From JAOUEE01 sp051011595 (GTDB lineage Bacteria > Actinomycetota > Acidimicrobiia > Acidimicrobiales > SHLQ01), in assembly GCA_051011595.1 (NCBI GenBank), contig JBPCTQ010000125.1, positions 1 to 14,163 on the forward strand: a stretch of DNA of 14,163 bases, written 5' to 3'. The notes beneath the pieces are model-generated. The model saw only the letters and a program-made list of their open reading frames with translations. It ran no database searches and was not told the origin of the DNA. Below, piece by piece: positions 1 through 7,681 of this stretch. Position 1 is the stretch's first letter; each line of letters starts with the position of its first letter. The translations under genes and the position numbers were made by a program.

Positions 1-1
1 T

Positions 2-796
2 CACTTCGAGGTGGCCATGGAGGCCCAATACGAGCTCACCAAACGGTTCACCTCCGAGTTCAGCATCGGCCGCTACCTCGACGAGTACCCCGACGCCACG
101 CTGGCGGTGCTGCACCAGTGGGCCACCGACCCCGACCTCCATGTACGGCGGTTGGTCTCGGAAGGCAGCCGTCCTCGTTTGCCGTGGGCCCCTCGCCTCC
201 GGTCATTCCGCGACGACCCCACCCCCATCATCGAACTCCTCGAGCTCCTCAAGGATGACCCCGAGGAATATGTTCGACGTTCGGTGGCCAACAACCTCAA
301 CGACATCAGCAAGGACCACCCCGACATCGTGCTGACGGTGGCCCGACGCTGGCAGACCGGTGCCGACGACCAGCGTCGCCGCCTGCTACGCCACGGCCTG
401 CGCACCCTCGTCAAGCAGGGCGATCTCGAGGCGTTGTCGGTGCTCGGCTTCGAAGCCGACACCCCTGTCCGGGTGGGCACCGTCAGCATCGAACCCGACC
501 GACCCCGCATCGGTGGTCGCATCCGTATCGAAGTCGAGCTGGTCAATCCCGACCATGGCGCCCGTGGTGTCCTGGTCGACTTGATCGTGCACTTCGTGAA
601 AGCCAACGGATCCACCAGCCCCAAGGTGTTCAAAGGAGCCGAACGCATGCTCGAGCCGGGCCAGAGCAGCGTCGTCGCCAAGACCGTCTCATTGGCCCAA
701 CACTCGACTCGCACCCACCACGCCGGTACCCATCGGGTGGAAGTGCAGCTCAACGGCACGGTGGTGCCTGCCGGCAGCTTCGAGCTCCTGGCCTGA
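2..796 (+). CDS. alkC: AlkC-type DNA alkylation repair glycosylase with C-terminal Ig-like domain (5' truncated by window)
   Basis: The reading frame is open from the first base, so the N-terminus lies outside the window; about 264 residues are present. Residues 1-150 are HEAT-like helical repeats with the AlkC signatures HVRRLVSEG, RPRLPWA and SVANNLNDI-KDHP. Residues from about 155 are beta-rich and match the Ig-like domain of the AlkC-alpha group. AlkC removes alkylated bases such as 3-methyladenine and 3-methylcytosine without base flipping. Acidic and aromatic residues at visible positions 19 (E), 54 (E), 62 (W) and 101 (D) have the same mutual spacing as the residues I recall as important in Pseudomonas AlkC (E121, E156, W164, D203). 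By that alignment about 100 residues are missing. A GTG at 11-13 is in frame but is not the start, because family homology continues upstream of it. No terminator is evident in the 88 bp before the next gene. Confidence 0.88.
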   Translation, partial: HFEVAMEAQYELTKRFTSEFSIGRYLDEYPDATLAVLHQWATDPDLHVRRLVSEGSRPRLPWAPRLRSFRDDPTPIIELLELLKDDPEEYVRRSVANNLNDISKDHPDIVLTVARRWQTGADDQRRRLLRHGLRTLVKQGDLEALSVLGFEADTPVRVGTVSIEPDRPRIGGRIRIEVELVNPDHGARGVLVDLIVHFVKANGSTSPKVFKGAERMLEPGQSSVVAKTVSLAQHSTRTHHAGTHRVEVQLNGTVVPAGSFELLA

Positions 797-849
797 ACGC
801 AGCCCACACAGACCCTCAACCACCAATCCCCCACCGTTGGCCGGACCAC

Positions 850-886
850 TTGCCGGAATATATTCGGATAGATAATATCCGAATAT
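850..886 (+). promoter_or_regulatory. Promoter and palindromic operator of the rrf2-SDR operon
   Basis: A perfect inverted repeat has 11-bp arms (860-870, ATATTCGGATA; 876-886, TATCCGAATAT) and a 5-bp centre. A possible -35 TTGCCG (850-855) and -10 TAATAT (873-878) are 17 bp apart, which puts the likely transcript start at or next to A885, the first base of the start codon. The palindrome covers the -10, the start point and the start codon. Rrf2 proteins are dimeric winged-helix repressors that often control their own operon, so autoregulation is the natural reading. The palindrome is seen directly; the repressor assignment is inferred. Confidence 0.75.
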
Positions 887-1391
887 GCGATTGGGTGACG
901 GAGTCGAGTGGTCGTTGCACTGCTGCTCGGTGCTGGCCACCCTGCCCCCGCACGAAGCCATACCCGCAGCCCGGTTGGCCGAATTCCACGGCGTAGCGCC
1001 CGCGTACCTGGCCAAACAGCTCCAAGCCCTGAGCACCGCGGGCATCGTCACCACCCGACGGGGTCGGCGCGGCGGCTACCACCTGGCTCGACCACCGGCC
1101 GACATCACGTTGCTCGACGTGGTGCTGGCCGTGGAGGGGCCGGGGCCGGCGTTCCGGTGCAGCGAGATTCGTCAGCGGGGCCCCAGCGCCGTACCCGCCG
1201 AGCGTTACCTCCGACCGTGCGGTATCGCCCGGCGAATGGGCCGAGCCGAACAGGCCTGGCGCAACGAGTTGCAGCGCACCACCTTGGCCGACCTCACCGA
1301 CGAGCTGGCCACCAGCGTCGATCCCGAACAGCTCGAGCGAGCGTTCGTCTGGTTGGTCGACGTACTCGCCGACCGCGAACGAAAGGACTGA
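885..1391 (+). CDS. Rrf2-family winged-helix transcriptional regulator
   Basis: This 168-residue protein has the Rrf2 layout: an N-terminal helix (GVEWSLHCC), a helix-turn-helix around residues 27-55 (AARLAEFHGVAPAYLAKQL), and a wing at about 59-68 (RGRRGGYHLA). A dimerization and sensor region follows, starting ITLLDVVLAVEG. Classical Fe-S Rrf2 proteins (IscR, NsrR) have three close cysteines in that region. Here only C92 and C112 are present, with C13 and C14 in the first helix, so a canonical three-Cys cluster is unlikely; thiol redox sensing or a small ligand are alternatives. ATG at 885 fits the family N-terminus. No Shine-Dalgarno precedes it, which suits a leaderless mRNA. It leads an operon with the SDR 3 bp downstream, which it may control along with itself. 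Confidence 0.9.
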   Translation: MRLGDGVEWSLHCCSVLATLPPHEAIPAARLAEFHGVAPAYLAKQLQALSTAGIVTTRRGRRGGYHLARPPADITLLDVVLAVEGPGPAFRCSEIRQRGPSAVPAERYLRPCGIARRMGRAEQAWRNELQRTTLADLTDELATSVDPEQLERAFVWLVDVLADRERKD

Positions 1392-1394
1392 CGT

Positions 1395-2294
1395 ATGCGC
1401 TTCTTCGTCACCGGAGCAACGGGAGTGCTGGGCCGCAGGCTCATCCCCCGGCTGATCGGCAGCGGCCACGAGGTGACCGCGCTGGTCCGCACCGACGCCA
1501 AGGCCGGCGAGGTGAGCGCAACCGGTGCCCACCCGGTGATCGGCTCGTTGTTCGACGTCGACGCCATGACCAAGGCCGTCGCCGGCCACGACGGCATCTG
1601 CAATCTGGCCACCAACATTCCCACCGGAGCCGCGGCCGGCACTCGCCGTGGCTGGCGCACCAACGACCACATCCGTCGCGAGGGCTCGACGGTGATGGTC
1701 GAGGCCGCCCTCGCCAACGGGGTGGGCCGTTTCGTGCAGGAGTCGATCACGTTCCCCTACGCCGACCAGGGCAATGAGTGGATCGACGAGACCTCACCCA
1801 TCGAACACCACTGGGGAACCGAGACGGTGGCCACCGCCGAAGCCAACGCCGCTCGACTGACCGAAGCCGGGGGCAACGGCGTGGTGTTGCGAATGGCCAT
1901 GTTCGTGGCCGCCGACAGCGCTCATGTCGGCAGCTTCCGCACTGCCATCCGGCGGGGGTTCTTCCCCATTCCCGGACCGGCCGACGGGTACTTCTCGATG
2001 CTCGACGCCGACGATGCCGCCGCCGCGGTACTGGCCGCGCTCGATGCGCCGGCCGGTGTGTACAACGTGGCCGAGGACGAACCGGCCTCCCGGGCCGATC
2101 TGGCCACAGCCATGGCCGTCTCGGTCGGCCGCACGAAGCTGCGCAGGCTGCCCGATCGAGTGGCCCGCCTCGGGGGTCCTCCGGCGCGGGGCATGATGCG
2201 TTCGATGCGCATCAGCAATCGCCATCTGCGAGACACCACCAACTGGCGACCAGCCGTCGGCTCGGTCGCCCGACACTGGGAGGACTACACATGA
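1395..2294 (+). CDS. Extended/atypical SDR, NAD(P)-dependent epimerase/dehydratase family
   Basis: This 299-residue Rossmann protein has the N-terminal dinucleotide motif TGATGVLG (glycines 7, 10 and 13). The second strand ends in VR (31-32), which is compatible with NADP. The rest follows the extended-SDR pattern: NLATNIP, a VGRFVQESITFPYADQG segment, then VLRMAMFV and a C-terminal half with YNVAEDEP. The canonical YxxxK active site is not evident: after the tyrosine of FPYAD there is no lysine four residues on, and the helix reads EANAARL. It is therefore an atypical SDR that may act as a reductase on an unknown substrate or as a binding protein. An AAAGGA-like ribosome site at 1381-1387 precedes the ATG. 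Its TGA overlaps the next ATG. Substrate unknown. Confidence 0.87.
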   Translation: MRFFVTGATGVLGRRLIPRLIGSGHEVTALVRTDAKAGEVSATGAHPVIGSLFDVDAMTKAVAGHDGICNLATNIPTGAAAGTRRGWRTNDHIRREGSTVMVEAALANGVGRFVQESITFPYADQGNEWIDETSPIEHHWGTETVATAEANAARLTEAGGNGVVLRMAMFVAADSAHVGSFRTAIRRGFFPIPGPADGYFSMLDADDAAAAVLAALDAPAGVYNVAEDEPASRADLATAMAVSVGRTKLRRLPDRVARLGGPPARGMMRSMRISNRHLRDTTNWRPAVGSVARHWEDYT

Positions 2295-2719
2295 CCCGCA
2301 CCACCTGGCATCGCCTCGGGCTACTCGTGATCTTCGGCGGATCGGTGGTGGTCGGATTCTGGGCGCAGCTCGCTCCCCAGTCGTTCTACGACAGCTTCCC
2401 CGGTGCCGGCCGGGTGTGGATCGCCATCGATGGGCCCTACAACGAACATCTCCTGCGCGACGTGGGAGGCCTCAACCTGGCCCTGGCCCTGGTTGCGTTC
2501 GTGGCCATGCTGCGACCCGAACCTCTCCTGGTGGCCACCGCGGCCGGTGCCGCTCTCGTTTTCGGCGCACCCCACTTGCTGTATCACCTGGCCAATCTCG
2601 ACACGCTCGACACCGGCGATCAGGTCGGACTGATCGTCTCGTTGGGTGTGGCCGTGGTGGTGCCGGTGGCCCTGCTCATCGACGTCGCCCGCAACACCGA
2701 TCTGAGACAGCCGGTCTGA
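2291..2719 (+). CDS. Small four-helix integral membrane protein, function unknown
   Basis: The ATG at 2291 overlaps the upstream stop (ATGA), giving a 142-residue protein translationally coupled to the SDR. The frame is open much further upstream, but that stretch lies inside the SDR gene and has no membrane character. Predicted helices are at about 8-27, 56-74, 78-98 and 110-131. The first loop has polar stretches that look conserved, FYDSFPG (32-38) and GPYNEHLLRDVG (48-59), and helix 3 ends in APHLLYHL. Histidines, an acid and arginine close to the membrane suggest more than a structural role, for example metal or quinone contact, but I do not recognise a characterised family. A DoxX- or DUF4345-like fold is possible. 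It is the last gene of the Rrf2 operon and ends 3 bp from a convergent gene. Confidence 0.8.
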   Translation: MTRTTWHRLGLLVIFGGSVVVGFWAQLAPQSFYDSFPGAGRVWIAIDGPYNEHLLRDVGGLNLALALVAFVAMLRPEPLLVATAAGAALVFGAPHLLYHLANLDTLDTGDQVGLIVSLGVAVVVPVALLIDVARNTDLRQPV

Positions 2720-2722
2720 TCG

Positions 2723-3556
2723 TCAGCCGAACCCCACCATGGCAATGGCCAGACCGGCCACCCCCAGACCGAGGATCTGGACCCGGCCGATGGGTTCACG
2801 AAGCACCACCCACGCCAGCACCACGGTGGCCGCCGGGTACATCGACGAGAGCACCGACACCACCGTGATGTCGCCCTCACCGGTGGCGAGCAGGAAGCTC
2901 AGGTTGGCCGCGGCGTCGAAGATGCCGGCGGCGGCGATGATCCACCAGGTGTTGCCGGTCGGTCGGCTGGGTTTCACCCGGAGGGCCACCACCAGGACCA
3001 GCGACGTGGTGAGGGCTCGAGCCCCGACGATGGGCCAGGGGGCCGAGGCGTCGTCGGCCAGATCGAGAAAGATGAAGAACGTGCCGAATCCGGCGCCGGC
3101 GAGGAGCGCTTCGACCACCGTGCGCACCTGCACCGGTGCTCGGCCGGCCATCTGCCGTTCGGCGCTGACCAACACGATCGAGACCAGTCCCAACGCCAGC
3201 CCGGCGCTGGCCAGCAACGACAGTCGTTCACCGTCGATGAGCCCCCACACCAAGGGCACCACCGCCGAGCTCACGGCCGAGAGCGGGGCCACCACCGCCA
3301 TGGGGCCCCGGGCCAGCCCTCGGTAGAGCAGCACGATCCCGGCCAGTCCGAACAGCCCGCCGACGGCCCCGTAGGCCAGGTCGTCGCCCGACGGCGGTTC
3401 GGCGAAGAACGGGGCCACGAGCAGTGCCCCGACCAACCCGATGGCGTGGGACCACAACACCACACTGACCAACGAGGTGCGTCGGGAGGCCAGGCCTCCC
3501 GAGAAATCACCCGTGCCGTAGAAGAGGGCCGTGAGCAAGGCTAGGAAGATCGGCAC
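2723..3556 (-). CDS. EamA-family (DMT superfamily) transporter
   Basis: This 277-residue, very hydrophobic protein has about ten predicted helices in two homologous halves (roughly 1-133 and 147-277), the usual DMT length and layout. Family hallmarks are LYRGLARGPMAVVAPLSA at the end of the first-half core, ERLS near 110, and LREPIG (252-257) before the last two helices. DMT proteins export or exchange small metabolites such as amino acids or nucleotide sugars across the inner membrane; the substrate here cannot be read from sequence. The start is GTG at 3556, two bases after the stop of the upstream gene, so the two are co-transcribed and probably coupled. Its stop lies 3 bp from the convergent gene, leaving no room for an intergenic terminator. 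Confidence 0.9.
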   Translation of the reverse strand: MPIFLALLTALFYGTGDFSGGLASRRTSLVSVVLWSHAIGLVGALLVAPFFAEPPSGDDLAYGAVGGLFGLAGIVLLYRGLARGPMAVVAPLSAVSSAVVPLVWGLIDGERLSLLASAGLALGLVSIVLVSAERQMAGRAPVQVRTVVEALLAGAGFGTFFIFLDLADDASAPWPIVGARALTTSLVLVVALRVKPSRPTGNTWWIIAAAGIFDAAANLSFLLATGEGDITVVSVLSSMYPAATVVLAWVVLREPIGRVQILGLGVAGLAIAMVGFG

Positions 3557-3558
3557 GG

Positions 3559-4731
3559 TCAGGCGGTCTTGCGGTCGAACAGGTAGCGCGTTCGCACCGC
3601 GAGGCTCTCACGGATCTCGCGGGTGATCTCGGCCCGGAACTCCCGCCGGTAGGCCTCGTCGTTGATGGCCGAAACCGCGAACTGCAGCCCGCTGAAGCTG
3701 GCGATCAGGGCCGACACCACCACGAGGGGTCGGGTGAGCACCACTTCGTGGCCGAAGGGCTGGGCTCGCCACCACACGTCGACCTCGGCCAGCGTGGTCC
3801 ATTGCACGATGGTCGGCTCGCGCACGGTGAAGAGTCCGAAGGCCACATAGAACAAGCCGATCATCAGTGCCACGAGCAACACCTGCGTGATCTGGGCCAC
3901 GAACAACAACAGGCCCAGGTTCAGTTTGGCGCCACGGGTGAGCGGGTCGGGATCCGGATCGTCGCCCGTCGGCGGGTCGACCGCGGAGTAGGGCGAGGCG
4001 ACACACAGGTCCTGCACCTCACGCCAGGACCGAAATCGGTTGAGGTCGTCGAGGGTGTTGCGCAGGGCCAGACCGATGAAACCACAAGCGAGCGCCAGCA
4101 GGCTGAGGACAACAACCACCACGAACACATCGGGGATGTCCGTCGCGACCTGCCAGATCTCGGCATTGAGGAACAGGAAGGCCGAGAACAGCAACAGCAA
4201 CGGCAGGGACTTGACGATCAGGTTGACGATGTCGCCGGTCTGACGCCACAGGTGGCGGCCGGCCCACACCAGCATGGGGAACAGCCCGAAACTGGTGACC
4301 ACGTAGGCGACCCCCAGGATGGCCAGGTTCACGAGGATCCACTGCCACAGGTCGTTGGCGTCACCGGTGGCGATCACTCGCACCACCGGCGGCACCACCA
4401 CAAAAACCAACAACTCGAGCGGCCCGATGTCGGTCGGCAACTGGAACCAGCGTCGTCCTCGGAGGCGGTTCACCAGCATGAACGCACCCACCAATAACAC
4501 GACCCCGATCAGGAAGACACCAGCCTGGGCCCAGCCGGACACGTCGGGGCCGAAGGCCAGGAAGAGCTGGACGAACACGACCAGGGCCAGGAAGGGAAAG
4601 GCCCGAGTGAAGATGTCCTCGGTGGCCGAATAGTCGTCGATGAGGTGCGGCACACCCCGATGGATGAACCACCGCTCCACCTGGCGGCGACCAACCGAGG
4701 GCGGAGGCCCCGTCGGGTGCGAATCGGACAT
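3559..4731 (-). CDS. Multi-spanning membrane protein of unknown function
   Basis: From ATG 4731 this is a 390-residue protein. I chose this start because the open frame upstream (to 4866) encodes a Gly/Cys/Arg-rich stretch unlike a membrane-protein N-terminus, and because a possible -10 (TATCGT, 4739-4744) lies 7 nt before it. The N-terminus is cytoplasmic-looking (VERWFIHRGVPHLIDDYSATEDIFTR). About eight hydrophobic segments follow, near 44-61, 67-87, 103-122, 130-152, 176-190, 201-224, 270-300 and 332-356. An acidic, proline-rich loop lies at 249-264, and the charged C-terminal tail (358-390) may be helical. I do not recognise a characterised family. It precedes the EamA transporter by 2 bp, so the two probably act in the same envelope function. 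Confidence 0.8.
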   Translation of the reverse strand: MSDSHPTGPPPSVGRRQVERWFIHRGVPHLIDDYSATEDIFTRAFPFLALVVFVQLFLAFGPDVSGWAQAGVFLIGVVLLVGAFMLVNRLRGRRWFQLPTDIGPLELLVFVVVPPVVRVIATGDANDLWQWILVNLAILGVAYVVTSFGLFPMLVWAGRHLWRQTGDIVNLIVKSLPLLLLFSAFLFLNAEIWQVATDIPDVFVVVVVLSLLALACGFIGLALRNTLDDLNRFRSWREVQDLCVASPYSAVDPPTGDDPDPDPLTRGAKLNLGLLLFVAQITQVLLVALMIGLFYVAFGLFTVREPTIVQWTTLAEVDVWWRAQPFGHEVVLTRPLVVVSALIASFSGLQFAVSAINDEAYRREFRAEITREIRESLAVRTRYLFDRKTA

Positions 4732-4890
4732 CGCCACGACGATAGTGACGCCGTGCAACTGGAGACGACATACAACACCGCATCCACCACATCGCGCACT
4801 CCCGCCAATCGCCGGCGGGGCTGCCACCCAACGGCCTGATTCTCTTGTGCCACCAACGGCACCCAACCAAGAGGCCGACGGAGGAGGCCC

Positions 4891-5300
4891 CGGGTCAGCG
4901 CCTCCGGCGCAGCCCCGTCAGGAGCGCCGCAGCAGCCACTAGTTGAGACAACACGCGACAGCCGCCGCAAGACCGAAACCAAACAAGAAGAAGCGGCGCG
5001 AGTAGGGGGAGCGAAGCGGACAACACCGCGAGCGACCGGGTCGCCGCCTCCGGCGCAGCCCCGTCAGGAGCGCCGCATCAAACAACAGACCGAGACGACA
5101 CCTCGTCAGCAGCCGACGCATGCGGCCACGTCGTCTTCGCGGCGCGAGTAGGGGGAGCGAAGCGGGAAACACCGCGAGCGACCGAGTCGCCGCCTCCGGC
5201 GCAGCCCCGTCAGGAGCGCCGCAGCAGGCAACCACCAAGACCACTCACAGCAGCCACCCGCGCGTGCGGCTCCCAGAAAACGAAGCGGCGCGAGGAGGGG
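4891..5300. repeat. Intergenic direct-repeat array with an exact 146-bp period
   Basis: The 580-bp gap 4732-5312 has no credible gene. An 83-bp core at 4995-5077 recurs at 5141-5223 with only three differences. Its last 33 bp (starting CGCCTCCGGCGCAG) also occurs exactly at 4899-4931, so this block is found three times at exact 146-bp steps. The start of the core (GGCGCGAG) recurs in degenerate form at 5287, again 146 bp on. The roughly 63-bp segments between cores are diverged. The core can fold: GCGAC-CGG-GTCGC, CGCCG-CCTC-CGGCG and GGCGC...GCGCC. One of the three differences falls in the first loop, leaving that stem intact. The period is not a multiple of three, so the frame shifts in every copy, which argues against coding. 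The array begins just downstream of the imuB stop. Confidence 0.85.
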
Positions 5301-5312
5301 AATGTGAATGTG

Positions 5313-6902
5313 TCAGTCGTAGCTGGCTTCGACGGTCCAGCGGCCGGCTTCGAGGCTCACCAGGCGGGCGGCACCGTCTCGGGTGACCACCTGGAACCGG
5401 GCCCGGCGCCGATGGCGGTCGGGGTCCCACCATCGTTCGTCGATCAACCAGGGACCAGCCCAGGTGTCGATCTCCACCCCCGGCCCCTCCCCCACCAACA
5501 AACGGTCGGGGGCCGCCGAGGCCAGTCCCCGCCCGGTGACGGTGACGGGATCACCCTTGTCGTCGAGCACCATGGCGTCGGTCGCAACCGGATGCACCAA
5601 CGCGGGGGTGGGGGGAGGGATTCGGCCCGGCCAGGGGGCATCGACCTGATGGCGGTCGATGGGCCAGATCGACCGCTCGGCCAGATCGACCACCGCCAAC
5701 GACACCAACTCGATGTCGTCGCCGGCGCTGCGGCCCCCCCGTCGCTCGGGAACATGAACCGAGTCGGGACCGAGCAGCCCCTGTACCCGGGCCAGAGCAC
5801 GGGCCGCCCGCTCGTCGGCAGCCGATTCGCCACCCCAGAACCCGAGTTGGCGCCCCTTGGCCGGCACCACCTCGTCGGGGATGAGGGCCAGCCGAATGAG
5901 GGCTCCCGACGGGCGCGTGGCCGGAGCGGCGTTCAACCAGCCGTCGAGTTGCCAACGAACCCGATCCGAGATGGCCCCCGCCGACAACGCCCCTTCGTGG
6001 CGCCAGAGCCGCAAGAGGGTCTCACCGTGTTCGGTCTCGGCTTCGATCGCCACCCGAGTGCAGGCGATCCCGTCGTGGTCGAGGCGGCCATGGAGCTGTT
6101 CGGCCATGGTGCGGGCCACGAACGCGGCCTGATCGACCCGATCGATCGGTGGGTCGAGCTCGGTGCTCACCACCAGATCGGGAGGTGGATGACGAGCATC
6201 GGGGGGCTCGGGGTCGAGTCCTCGGGCCAATCGGTGCGCCGCCAGACCCGACGGCCCGAATCGGCCCAACACGTCGGTGGCGGGCAGGGCGGCCAGGTCA
6301 CCCAATCGGCGCAAACCCAACCGCAACCAGACGTCGGTGAGCTCGGGGGCCTCGAGAGTGGTGATGGGCAGGGGCGCCAGAAAGCCCGGAGTGGCACCGG
6401 GATCGACCACCCATCTGCCGGTCGTGGCCGCCTCGGGGGCGCGCGCCGCCAGCCCGGCCGCGAAGGGGCCATCGGCCACCCCGACCCGGCATTCGGAACG
6501 TTCGTCGAGCACTTCACCCACCTGCCCGATGATCGAACGGGCCAGGGCCTCGTCACCCCCGAAGTACCGAGACGGGCCTCGGGTGGCGAAGGCACAACGA
6601 CCGGGCCGGGTGATCTCGATTCGGGGGGTGAACGCCTCGATGGCGGTCACCACGGCCTCGAACATTCGTGCTTCTCGGGCCCGGTCCCGGTCGATGAGCA
6701 CTCCCTGTGGGCAGCGTCGTTGTGCTTCTCGGCGGCGCAGGCCTCGTTGCACCCCGTGGCCCCGAGCAGCCCTCGATGCCGCCACCACCCGACCGGCCTC
6801 CATCACCATGGCCGGCTCGTCAGGAGCAAGACCGGCGGCCACCACCGGCCAATCGAGGCACCACACCACCATGGTGCGGACGGCAAAGTCGGTCGTGGTC
6901 AT
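5313..6902 (-). CDS. imuB: ImuB, inactive Y-family polymerase-like clamp adaptor of the SOS mutasome
   Basis: This 529-residue Y-family polymerase homologue starts its fold at VVWCLDWPVVAA (12-23), the ImuB form of the first polymerase motif. The acidic SxDE-type catalytic motif of active Y-family enzymes is absent: the corresponding region reads GRCAFATRGPSRYFGG. This agrees with ImuB being a non-catalytic adaptor. QLGFWG at 352-357 matches the beta-clamp-binding motif that places ImuB at the replication clamp. The C-terminus (RLVSLEAGRWTVEASYD) is typical of the family. ImuB recruits the error-prone polymerase DnaE2 and binds ImuA' in DNA-damage-induced mutagenesis. The ATG at 6902 overlaps the imuA' stop as ATGA, so the pair is translationally coupled. 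No dnaE2 is in the window; it may lie elsewhere. The long open frame antisense to this gene is a GC-bias shadow. Confidence 0.93.
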   Translation of the reverse strand: MTTTDFAVRTMVVWCLDWPVVAAGLAPDEPAMVMEAGRVVAASRAARGHGVQRGLRRREAQRRCPQGVLIDRDRAREARMFEAVVTAIEAFTPRIEITRPGRCAFATRGPSRYFGGDEALARSIIGQVGEVLDERSECRVGVADGPFAAGLAARAPEAATTGRWVVDPGATPGFLAPLPITTLEAPELTDVWLRLGLRRLGDLAALPATDVLGRFGPSGLAAHRLARGLDPEPPDARHPPPDLVVSTELDPPIDRVDQAAFVARTMAEQLHGRLDHDGIACTRVAIEAETEHGETLLRLWRHEGALSAGAISDRVRWQLDGWLNAAPATRPSGALIRLALIPDEVVPAKGRQLGFWGGESAADERAARALARVQGLLGPDSVHVPERRGGRSAGDDIELVSLAVVDLAERSIWPIDRHQVDAPWPGRIPPPTPALVHPVATDAMVLDDKGDPVTVTGRGLASAAPDRLLVGEGPGVEIDTWAGPWLIDERWWDPDRHRRRARFQVVTRDGAARLVSLEAGRWTVEASYD

Positions 6903-7675
6903 CCCACCGAAGGGAAAGGCACGATGTCGGCATCGGTCGAGGTTTCTCCGGGTCGGGCCGCGACCAGGTCGTCGATGTCGGCACCGGCATGGTGATGGTG
7001 TTCATCGATGGTGTCGTCCATCACTCGAACCCGGCCGTGGGCATCGGGAAGCCACAGGCCGAGCTGGACGGGACGGGTTGCGCCGCGGCGACCGCTGGCT
7101 CTGATGACCACCGAGCGGGCCTGGAGGTGTCCGTGCCCATGGCCCAGACCGTGCCACTGCGAGTCATCGACCAGGAACCGCAATTCGGCTTCCCGGCGGA
7201 TCGTTTCCCGGTGTCGCCCGCCTCCCACCACCGTCAACACCGATCCCCGTTCGCGGGCTCGAGCCTGGAGTCGTCGCAACTCGGTGGGACCGACCCGGGC
7301 CGGGGCTCCCACCACCACCATCTCGAACGAACCGATGAGCGCGGCGACGACTGTGGCCCACTGATCGGGTGCGGGCCGTTCGACCACCGCCACCCGTTCG
7401 AGGGCCACCCCCAGTTCGGCCGCCGCGGTGAGGTCGAGCCCGGGTAACCCGACATACACCGCCCATCCGCCCTGCTGGGTGAGCGCGGCCGACAGGGCCA
7501 GGGCCAACGAACGAGCCCCACCGGCGCGCGACCCGATGTCGATCAGGGTGCCCCGGGCCAATCCGCCGGCGGAGAACAACCCGGCCAAGGAATCGAGGGT
7601 GGGCACCACCTGGTCGCGCGCCAAGGTGAGCGGTTCGACCAGGGCGAGTTCGGCCAAGGCTCCGTCCGATGCCAT
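6899..7675 (-). CDS. imuA': ImuA'-like RecA-fold protein of the SOS mutasome
   Basis: This 258-residue protein sits directly upstream of imuB with a 4-bp overlap, the place and size of actinobacterial ImuA'. It has a RecA-like core: a Walker A-like loop IGSRAGGARS (47-56), a strand VAVVER (95-100) and FEMVVVGAP (118-126). The P-loop lysine is replaced (GGARS), so ATP hydrolysis is doubtful. Two histidine clusters stand out: HGLGHGHGH (175-183) and HHHH (226-229). I chose ATG 7675 over ATG 7693 because the -10 of a good promoter (7682-7687) lies between them and 7693 is inside the LexA box. The longer form would add six residues (MFDTGS). The likely role is bridging ImuB and RecA during SOS translesion synthesis. 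Confidence 0.87.
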   Translation of the reverse strand: MASDGALAELALVEPLTLARDQVVPTLDSLAGLFSAGGLARGTLIDIGSRAGGARSLALALSAALTQQGGWAVYVGLPGLDLTAAAELGVALERVAVVERPAPDQWATVVAALIGSFEMVVVGAPARVGPTELRRLQARARERGSVLTVVGGGRHRETIRREAELRFLVDDSQWHGLGHGHGHLQARSVVIRASGRRGATRPVQLGLWLPDAHGRVRVMDDTIDEHHHHAGADIDDLVAARPGETSTDADIVPFPSVG

Positions 7676-7681
7676 CGACCC

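Noticed and set aside
908..1777. Open frame overlapping the rrf2 and SDR genes in another frame
   Set aside because: Arg/Pro/His-rich, no motifs, and it crosses two well-supported genes.
4732..4866. N-terminal extension of the 390-residue membrane protein to 4866
   Set aside because: The extension is Gly/Cys/Arg-rich without membrane or domain character, and a possible -10 lies just before ATG 4731.
4899..5223. CRISPR-like array from the three identical 33-bp blocks
   Set aside because: The intervals are 113 bp, the similarity extends well beyond 33 bp into an 83-bp core, and there are no cas genes.
4939..5244. Minus-strand 101-codon open frame in the repeat region
   Set aside because: It spans two repeat copies whose 146-bp period shifts the frame, and its protein is Arg/Leu/Cys-rich without homology or a ribosome site.
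5304..6995. Long plus-strand open frame (563 codons) antisense to imuB
   Set aside because: Composition is low-complexity Gly/His/Arg/Pro with no recognisable domain; it mirrors imuB, which has clear family motifs. Typical antisense open frame in GC-rich DNA.
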